Positions 21,205-26,756 of a stretch of 26,756 nt of DNA are shown piece after piece. The first letter of the stretch is position 1. Every line of letters begins with the position of its first letter. Origin of the DNA: a virus; IMG/VR virus record IMGVR_UViG_3300006917_000127, positions 1-26,756 of that record. One strand, written 5' to 3'. The position numbers were made by a program, and so were the translations under genes. The notes under the pieces are model-generated. The model was not told the origin of the DNA, ran no database searches, and saw only the letters and a program-made list of their open reading frames with translations.

Positions 21205-22155
21205 TTATCCTCCAAACAGTTGTGAGAGCCGCGCGTCTACGCTGGCCGCGATCTTTTCGCGGTTGCCCGACTTCACGGCGTTCTTCAAATCCAGTTTTGC
21301 GCGCACCTGCTTAGGCATCGAGTTCTTTCGAGCCTGCGGTGCGATGACAGGAGCCTCGCCAGCCTTCTTCACGGCGTTCTTGGTTTCGGCTTTCAGCTTT
21401 CGGTACTGCATCGACTCCCAAGCGATTTGGGAATCCAAGGCATTCATGTGTTGAACTGCCGCTTCTGGGTAGCCCAGAGACACGGCGTACTTCTCAATCT
21501 GCCCCTGAACCTCGTCGCTCCAGCCAGGAATGGCTTTTGCGAGAGTTTCCTTGGCCGTCTGCTTCAGCTTCGACCGTTCTGCCGCGATCTTCTGCCCGAA
21601 CTCGTTACGCTTTGCGTCCAACGCCTGAGCGAGTTCGTTACGTTGATCGGCTAGCTGATCGATTTCCATCTTCTTTCTCACGATCTGATCGGTCGTGAGC
21701 GCCGCCCAATTCGTTGACGACTTCTCGTGAGAGATATAGGCGTCAATCATCTTCAGGCGGTCGGCGTCTTGCGCTACAGATTGTTCAAACGTGCGCTGCT
21801 CCTGAAATAGCGCCAGTTCCTTCATCTGCTGCTCGACATTGCGGCGCGTAGTCGCGATTTCCGTGGTTTTGGCCGTGTAATCGGCCTGCGCCATGAATCG
21901 GTCCTTGAGCTTCGGAGGGACGTGCCACGTCTCCCCGTCAACCTCGATCTCGACGAACTCCGATTCCGTGGATTCCGCTTGCGCCTCGGCCTCATCGCCC
22001 GTTTGGGCTTCCGGCTCTTGCGTTTGCGGCTGTTCCTGCTGTTGTTCGCCGTTAACTCTCTCTTCGTAGCCACCGAACTTGGCTTCGAGAAGTGCTTCAA
22101 GGTCTTGGCTAGATTCCGTCGCCGGCTGTTCTAGCGTCTGCTGCGGTTGCGCCAT
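21205..22155 (-). CDS. Capsid scaffolding protein, 316 aa
   Basis: ATG 22155 follows AGGTGATAT. The N-terminal 70 residues are acidic and Gln/Glu-rich (EERVNGEQQQEQPQTQEPEA). A short conserved strand pattern (FVEIEVDGETWHVPPKLKDR) is typical for scaffolds of this phage group. The middle is a long coiled coil (RKKMEIDQLADQRNELAQAL) and the C-terminus is basic (QARKNSMPKQVRAKLDLKNA), which would bind the capsid protein. It is expected to be removed before DNA packaging. The gene directly precedes the capsid gene. Confidence 0.85.
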   Translation of the reverse strand: MAQPQQTLEQPATESSQDLEALLEAKFGGYEERVNGEQQQEQPQTQEPEAQTGDEAEAQAESTESEFVEIEVDGETWHVPPKLKDRFMAQADYTAKTTEIATTRRNVEQQMKELALFQEQRTFEQSVAQDADRLKMIDAYISHEKSSTNWAALTTDQIVRKKMEIDQLADQRNELAQALDAKRNEFGQKIAAERSKLKQTAKETLAKAIPGWSDEVQGQIEKYAVSLGYPEAAVQHMNALDSQIAWESMQYRKLKAETKNAVKKAGEAPVIAPQARKNSMPKQVRAKLDLKNAVKSGNREKIAASVDARLSQLFGG

Positions 22156-22424
22156 ATATCACCTAGGTAAGAAATCCCTCGTTTTTCTTCTTCCAAAGTT
22201 CGCTCAGCGACTTTTCCGTCACTGATCGCCTGCTCTAGAAGCCGCCTCACGAGAGTTAAAGCGGTCAAAAGTTGTTTGGATCGAATCACCCCTAAGTCAT
22301 CTGGGGCGTGCCTGAACTTGTCGAGAATCGCTTTCTCAGCAAGTGCAAAGGCTTCGGACAAAAGAGGGTCCGCGAGGAGCGCTTTTGCTTTCGCTCCCCG
22401 TGCGATCTGGTCGGATTGGTTCAC
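22131..22424 (-). CDS. Small helical protein between portal and scaffold, 97 aa
   Basis: GTG 22424 overlaps the portal stop (GTGA) and the end overlaps the scaffold start by 25 bases. The protein is alpha-helical (LSEAFALAEKAILDKFRHAP and KQLLTALTLVRRLLEQAISD) with a basic C-terminus (RNRSRR). I do not recognise the family. Its place suggests an assembly factor or a minor head component. Confidence 0.65.
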   Translation of the reverse strand: MNQSDQIARGAKAKALLADPLLSEAFALAEKAILDKFRHAPDDLGVIRSKQLLTALTLVRRLLEQAISDGKVAERTLEEEKRGISYLGDIWRNRSRR

Positions 22425-24730
22425 TGTAAGCCCGTCACCTTGCCGTCGTTGTCGCGCTTGAGCTTCCGCTCAACGCCGCCGATCTTCACGCCAGACACGC
22501 GGCCGTCCTTGCCTCTTACAATCTCTCGCGGGGCATTCAGCATTTCGGTCAACTGCTTGACGGACATATCGTGCTTGGCCGAGAACTCCGAAAGAATCTT
22601 CGTTAGCTCAGTCTTGGCCGCGTCAATCTTGCTGTTCTCAATCTTGGCCGGCTCGTTCTTCAGGGACAGTTTCGCCCTCTCCACATCAGTGCTAACGGAC
22701 CCTCTCACCCTCTCAAGGTCTGCTTGGCCACCGAGCTTCATTTGCTCGAGTGCGATCTGGAGTTCGGCGTCGAACTTCGCCAAGTTTTCCTCCTGCACGA
22801 GCTTGGCGCCCTCGATCTTCTCCTTCGACTGAATCTCGGCCACGCGCACGCGCTCTGTGCTTTGGGTCTTGGCCAGTTCGATTTGGCCAGCGGCCACCAC
22901 ATCGGGCGACGGCTGCGGAGGTTGGGGAGGGGGTACGGTGGTCGGGTCCGTAAAGAACCGCTGCGGCGCGGTGAAGTCCGATGCCTTGGTGACTTCTATG
23001 GCGGTCTCGTAGACGTTCTGAGGCGTCACAGTTGGTAGACCTCCAACCAGCATTTCCTTTTGCATGTTGGCGATCATCATCAGGCGGGAGACGAGAGCGT
23101 CTTTGTTACCGGCTCCGTAGCCCACAACAATCCGCATGTCTCGGCCGGTCTTCCAGGTAGACGGGTCGATCTGCACCCACTGTCCACGGAGTTTCACAAC
23201 GTCGGTCTGATGACCTGACTTGATGACCAACTCATGAGCCAGCGAGAACAGATATTCGACGCCCACCGCAAACATGCGGGCGATCTGCTCCACACGCTGC
23301 GAGGCCATCGTCGAGAGTTGATTGATCGCAACGCCCGAACTGTTGCCGCTGTTCAGTGTGGAAGGATCAACACCAGAGAACGCGCGGGATACACCCGTAC
23401 GGCTCTCCACCACCGTTCCCATGTACTCAAGGCCCGCAATGGCATCTGGTAGCGTGTTCTGGGTGGGGATGGGCATGACATGCCCCTCGCCTGGAACCGC
23501 AGCCGAACCCTCCACCATGCGCGTGATGCCGCCGGCACGGGCTACCAGCATGTCGTCTACGTTGACTTCGTTCGAGACGATGTGCCGAGGCCGAATAGCG
23601 AGATTGAACCCGTCCAAACCACCCCGAAGCATGGCCGTCTTGACTCTCTGAGGGTCAACGGCAATCTCTGCGATAGACGTTCCTGGGTGTCGGTGAGGAA
23701 CCAGAATCGGCGTGATGCTTGCCACACCCACGCGGGTGCATGGGTAGATAGCGGGCTCGCCGTTCTTTTCGAGGATCGTTGAGCCTACGCGGTAGACCTT
23801 CTGGAGTTCCGCGATACCGTCCTCGTCCGTGTCGTGCCGAATCCAAATACACCTAACGCGAACACGACGCATCGCCGGGTCAACTTCCCCAGAGTCCCCG
23901 AGCGTTTCCTCCGCGTAACGATTGCGCGCATCGGCTTCTTCGGTTTCGTCCGAATCCGAGTCACCGGAGGCAATGTCATCAGGAACGTCAAAACCAATCG
24001 ACCGCAGGTAGCTGATTGAAACGATATCCCAGTACTCGAAGTAGCTTGCGTGCTCAAGCGAGAACGAGTCAGTGTTGATGTCAACTTTCGTGCGCTCGGG
24101 AGGAATGACCTTGAACCGTAGACGTTTCTTCGGCTTTGACTTACGCAACGTCACCGTGTGGAGCATGGGCAGCACAACCTGCCCGGTCATCGGATCAAGC
24201 TGCGGCTGGCCGTTCGGGTCTGGCTCTTGAGTATGGCTTACAACCTCGACGCCATCCTCTTGCAGCAGTAAGGCCAACCCTTCCTCGGACTGCCGCTCGT
24301 ACGTTTCGAGTTCCGTGGTGATTCGGTTCTCAATGTACGGCTCGCAGTACCCGTTCTTCGACAATAGAGCGTCCATAGCCCAAGTGGTAAAAACCACGGG
24401 CCAGGGGTTTTTCTGAGTGACGAGGTAGTTGAGGTATTCGGATTCTTGCTTGGCCCCCTGCTCGTCTTCAGGGCCAAACGGCTGAAACTCGACGATGTTG
24501 TCACCGTTGGCGTAGATTCTCGACAGCGACGGCATGATCCACTGAATGGACTCAAACACCGTGCGGTCAACAATCTGGCTAAGGCCATCCGGCGCCGGCT
24601 CGACGTTCTCGCCGTTGTAGTACCGGATCAGCAGCGCACGCTCGTACTGTAGGTCGGAGTCTGTGTCCGACCCGTACGAGGACTGCTCGGCCGCGTCGAT
24701 TGCTTGAATCAGACGCTCTAGGTCGGCCAT
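22421..24730 (-). CDS. Portal protein (P22/SU10-type), 769 aa
   Basis: Forms the ring through which DNA is packaged and ejected. The N-terminal clip and stem pattern (DSDLQYERALLIRYYNGENV, IVDRTVFESIQWIMPSL, FQPFGPEDEQGAKQESEYLN) is recognisable for large podovirus portals. The core is followed by LLVPHRHPGTSIAEI-like and RTGVSRAFSGVDP motifs, and the last 180 residues form a helical barrel with coiled-coil character (ERVRVAEIQSKEKIEGAKLV). The length is within the family range. It lies between the terminase group and the scaffold, as expected. Confidence 0.9.
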   Translation of the reverse strand: MADLERLIQAIDAAEQSSYGSDTDSDLQYERALLIRYYNGENVEPAPDGLSQIVDRTVFESIQWIMPSLSRIYANGDNIVEFQPFGPEDEQGAKQESEYLNYLVTQKNPWPVVFTTWAMDALLSKNGYCEPYIENRITTELETYERQSEEGLALLLQEDGVEVVSHTQEPDPNGQPQLDPMTGQVVLPMLHTVTLRKSKPKKRLRFKVIPPERTKVDINTDSFSLEHASYFEYWDIVSISYLRSIGFDVPDDIASGDSDSDETEEADARNRYAEETLGDSGEVDPAMRRVRVRCIWIRHDTDEDGIAELQKVYRVGSTILEKNGEPAIYPCTRVGVASITPILVPHRHPGTSIAEIAVDPQRVKTAMLRGGLDGFNLAIRPRHIVSNEVNVDDMLVARAGGITRMVEGSAAVPGEGHVMPIPTQNTLPDAIAGLEYMGTVVESRTGVSRAFSGVDPSTLNSGNSSGVAINQLSTMASQRVEQIARMFAVGVEYLFSLAHELVIKSGHQTDVVKLRGQWVQIDPSTWKTGRDMRIVVGYGAGNKDALVSRLMMIANMQKEMLVGGLPTVTPQNVYETAIEVTKASDFTAPQRFFTDPTTVPPPQPPQPSPDVVAAGQIELAKTQSTERVRVAEIQSKEKIEGAKLVQEENLAKFDAELQIALEQMKLGGQADLERVRGSVSTDVERAKLSLKNEPAKIENSKIDAAKTELTKILSEFSAKHDMSVKQLTEMLNAPREIVRGKDGRVSGVKIGGVERKLKRDNDGKVTGLQ

Positions 24731-24916
24731 TTAAGCGGCCTGATCCTTGCGAGGCCGGCCACGCTTGCGAGCGGGCACCGCTCCATGCTCCAGCGTCTCC
24801 ATATCGTCGTTGGCCTCCTCGCCCCAGATATAAGCCTCGACCTTTTCCAGTCGCGCCTTGATGGCGACGTTTTCCGCTTCCAGCGCCTTCAGTCGGTGAA
24901 GTTCTGCAATGTTCAT
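24731..24916 (-). CDS. Coiled-coil protein with AT-hook-like tail, 61 aa
   Basis: ATG 24916 overlaps the preceding stop (ATGA), so it is preferred to the longer start at 24928. A short coiled coil (AELHRLKALEAENVAIKARL) is followed by an acidic patch and a basic GRPRK tail (ARKRGRPRKDQ), the core of an AT-hook that binds the DNA minor groove. The gene ends one base before the portal start. It may serve in packaging as a DNA-binding partner, but this is inference from charge and position. Confidence 0.6.
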   Translation of the reverse strand: MNIAELHRLKALEAENVAIKARLEKVEAYIWGEEANDDMETLEHGAVPARKRGRPRKDQAA

Positions 24917-25113
24917 ACGTGCTTCCACCAGTCACGCCTACGGATGGCGTCTATCGTTTTGGGGTGTACCCCGTGCTTTTGGGCGAGCGGTTGTCGCTGC
25001 CCGGTTGTTGCGCGAATGTCGCGTACGGCCGATTCCGTGAGCTTGGAAGATGCTTTCCGCTCACCACGGGTCGCCATGCCGCCCAAGCGGCCGGCGATCT
25101 GCTGCTGCCTCAC
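24913..25113 (-). CDS. Small helix-turn-helix protein, 66 aa
   Basis: The GTG at 25113 shares a base with the preceding stop (TAGTG), preferred over GTG 25164 and ATG 25077. A Gly/Arg-rich start (RQQQIAGRLGGMATRG) precedes a helix-turn-helix (KLTESAVRDIRATTGQRQPL, then AQKHGVHPKTIDAIRR) ending in WWKHV. The same style of HTH occurs at the C-terminus of HNH homing endonucleases, so this may be a remnant or a stand-alone version. It could instead act as a small terminase-like factor because it lies next to the terminase genes. Confidence 0.6.
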   Translation of the reverse strand: MRQQQIAGRLGGMATRGERKASSKLTESAVRDIRATTGQRQPLAQKHGVHPKTIDAIRRRDWWKHV

Positions 25114-25721
25114 TAGACGACGCCCCGATCGTCGTATTTGATTTTTTTGGCGGGCTCTGGCCACTTCCGTGACCGCTTCAGGTAGTGGAAGGCGTGGCGC
25201 GTAGCACTCATCAGGGGGAACCCCTCTTGGGGGATCATCCCGTCTCGCTGCCCGAAGCTCTCGTACTCACGTAACCAGGCTGTGTTGATGTCCCACACAG
25301 CCATTCCGCCAGTCGTAAGACGCTCGTCCATCTGCAAAGCGTTCGCTGCACAAACAGCCGGAGTTTCGGTGTAGGCGGAATCCTTACCGAAGAACGACAG
25401 CACCGAGCACCCGCGTTCCCGTAGGGCCTCGACATATTCCTCGTCGTCCGCGCGCCAGGCGATCGGCTTCCATGCTCCACGCCGCTTCAAGTCGTCTGCA
25501 ATCACCGCAAAATGTGTACCGGGCGGATAAATCACGCTGTCATACAGCGTTACCTTGTCCGTTCCCTTTCCGACTTCATGCCCGAGCCAAACAGCAGCAA
25601 ATTCGCTGTGCTTCTCGACGTGCACCCCCACAATGTGTCTCCACGTCGGTTCCGGCCTCCTAACCGGTAGCGGTTGGGGAACCGTGAGCGAGTGAGTCTG
25701 GCTTAGTGCTAAGTCCCTCAC
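25113..25721 (-). CDS. Terminase-nuclease-like (RNase H fold) protein, 202 aa
   Basis: GTG 25721 overlaps the terminase stop (GTGA). From about residue 29 the order of strands and helices resembles the C-terminal nuclease half of large terminases: IVGVHVEKHSEFAAVWLGHE, then KVTLYDSVIYPPGTHF, the helix HFAVIADDLKRRGAW, and at the end AWLREYESFGQRDG and FPLMSATRHAFHYL. The first catalytic Asp of this fold normally sits in a VGxD position, where this protein has His, and the last Asp of the DA-RYA position is Ser. If the alignment is right the metal site is degraded. The complete nuclease domain is already present in the adjacent terminase, so this is a paralogue or accessory factor. Fold-level inference. 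Confidence 0.55.
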   Translation of the reverse strand: MRDLALSQTHSLTVPQPLPVRRPEPTWRHIVGVHVEKHSEFAAVWLGHEVGKGTDKVTLYDSVIYPPGTHFAVIADDLKRRGAWKPIAWRADDEEYVEALRERGCSVLSFFGKDSAYTETPAVCAANALQMDERLTTGGMAVWDINTAWLREYESFGQRDGMIPQEGFPLMSATRHAFHYLKRSRKWPEPAKKIKYDDRGVV

Positions 25722-26756
25722 ACTGATGCGCTCTGCACAAATGACCTAGACGGAACCGAAAACACCTTGCGCTCGTTCAGGTGCTCATAGGCCATCGCAA
25801 CAGCCATAGCCAACGCCACCATCCCGTCGATGCGGCCTCGTGACTTCTTCTTGTCCAGCTTCCGGTTCCCTACTTCGTCCGCTTTCACCACCGCATTGGC
25901 AGCGCACATTTTCAGCACCGGATTGTTGCCGTGCTTGATCCGCTCGCTAAGCAGTAGGGACTCGAGGGTTCTAAGGGCCGGCGTCATCGACTGGAATCCC
26001 TGCCCAAACTCAACAAACCGGTCATCAATCAGGCTTTCCGACATCCCCGCCCGAATCAGCCAGGGGCGAAGGTGCTTCATGTTCCAGCGGTCGAACGCGA
26101 TCTTGCGCACGTCCTTGGTTTCAAACAGGTCGGCGATGTAAAGCGCGATGCTCTCGTACTCAATTGACCGGCCCGGAGTCGTGCTCACGTACCCAGCCTT
26201 AGCCCAGGAGTCGTAAGGCACCCGGTCCTTTCTCGCCCGCTCGGCTAGCCCGTACTCCGGCAGCCAGAACGTGGCATGGACACTCAGCTTCCCGTGCGCC
26301 GGAGAGGCCAGAACCAAGGCCGTCAGGTCGTTCGATTCGGACAGGTCTAGGCCGCCGTAAACGACGTGTCCGTCGTCCGGCATCCCACCGTTAGCCGACC
26401 ATACCGACTGCGTGACAAACGGCGCCGAAGCCTCTACGCGCTGGTTAAGCGTGTAGTTCCTGAACAGCGCCTCGAGCGCCGGCATGCGCTTCGCGTCGTT
26501 CTGCTGCTTCTGGACTTCGACCGGGTTGAGGAAGTCGCCATAAGCCGGATTCGCCAGCTTCAAGGCTTCCTCCGAGAACGGGTCAATGTCCATCGGAGCG
26601 CTGTAGAGCGACACGACTACACGAGGGTCATTGCCCTCGATCGCGTCATCAATCAGCACCGAAAGCAGGTCTGCATCAGTCGGCGCCTGGGTCGAAATCA
26701 CCACCGCCATCGGCCGATCGTGCGCGCCCATCGCGTTATCAATAGCTGTATACAGC
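25718..26756 (-). CDS. terL: Terminase large subunit, HK97-like (Terminase_1), C-terminal part
   Basis: The reading frame stays open to the right edge of the window, so the N-terminal ATPase with the Walker motifs is missing; the first visible residues (LYTAIDNAMGAHDRP) belong to the ATPase end, including the VISTQAPTD coupling-type motif. The nuclease domain follows: YGGLDLSESNDLTALVL holds the first catalytic Asp, FDRWNMKHL the middle region, and KKSRGRIDGMVALAMA the last Asp. The segment NNPVLKMCAANAVV also fits the Terminase_1 family. It cuts concatemeric DNA during packaging. The gene continues outside the window. Confidence 0.9.
   Translation of the reverse strand, partial: LYTAIDNAMGAHDRPMAVVISTQAPTDADLLSVLIDDAIEGNDPRVVVSLYSAPMDIDPFSEEALKLANPAYGDFLNPVEVQKQQNDAKRMPALEALFRNYTLNQRVEASAPFVTQSVWSANGGMPDDGHVVYGGLDLSESNDLTALVLASPAHGKLSVHATFWLPEYGLAERARKDRVPYDSWAKAGYVSTTPGRSIEYESIALYIADLFETKDVRKIAFDRWNMKHLRPWLIRAGMSESLIDDRFVEFGQGFQSMTPALRTLESLLLSERIKHGNNPVLKMCAANAVVKADEVGNRKLDKKKSRGRIDGMVALAMAVAMAYEHLNERKVFSVPSRSFVQSASV

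Noticed and set aside
22308-22832. Plus-strand open frame of 174 codons with hydrophobic Ser/Leu-rich sequence
   Set aside because: It is the shadow of the portal C-terminal coiled coil; charged repeats on one strand give Leu/Ser-rich sequence on the other.
25742-26756. Possible split or frameshifted terminase given the extra nuclease-like gene
   Set aside because: The TerL fragment has its own nuclease motifs from first to last Asp and ends normally with a GTGA overlap, so the next gene is a separate protein.

Overview
The window reads as a stretch of a tailed double-stranded DNA phage genome (Caudoviricetes). It carries a terminase, portal, scaffold, SU10-type major capsid protein, adaptor, ejection-type internal proteins, a beta-helix tailspike and a lysis cassette. 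No tape measure, tail tube or sheath gene is visible, so a short-tailed (podovirus) particle is the best inference. The sequence is GC-rich, uses sigma70-type signals and includes a peptidase M15 endolysin and a possible inner-membrane spanin, which suggests a Gram-negative, probably proteobacterial, host. The host cannot be named from the sequence.

Left arm, positions 1-5324, plus strand: a tightly packed series of small genes that starts with the last codons of a single-stranded DNA-binding protein (acidic tip DFDDDIPF). It contains tiny membrane proteins, a cytosine-5 DNA methyltransferase split by a frameshift, many short orphan proteins, a strong consensus promoter (2989-3016) in front of a 59-residue helix-turn-helix protein, and a run of Cys-rich zinc-ribbon proteins. 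Most genes overlap by ATGA or TAATG or are a few bases apart, so this looks like one or two early or replication-region operons.

Right arm, positions 5342-26756, minus strand, read from high to low coordinates: the late region. Order: terminase large subunit (cut by the window edge), a second terminase-nuclease-like protein, two tiny DNA-binding proteins, portal, small protein, scaffold, major capsid protein, a cargo island (19620 down to 15171), adaptor, GNAT-like protein, three internal or ejection-type proteins, a P22 gp10-like structural protein, a small protein, tailspike, fiber, endolysin, holin candidate and spanin-like protein. The two arms converge with 17 bases between their stop codons (5325-5341).

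The cargo island lies between capsid and adaptor genes. It encodes a sialyltransferase-like protein, a conserved unknown, a T5orf172 (GIY-YIG-like) protein, a TPR-glycosyltransferase, a SAM-dependent methyltransferase and a DxD (GT8-like) glycosyltransferase. Three homing-endonuclease-like HNH genes lie on the opposite strand: one at each edge of the island and one inside it. This is the most unusual organisation in the window. It could build or modify a glycan on the virion or host surface, and its arrangement suggests spread by homing.

No gene-free stretch exceeds 300 bases. The longest gap in the left arm (2774-3057) holds a perfect 10-bp inverted repeat, a possible 54-codon gene and the promoter. 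No tRNA, CRISPR array, insertion sequence or integrase gene was seen.
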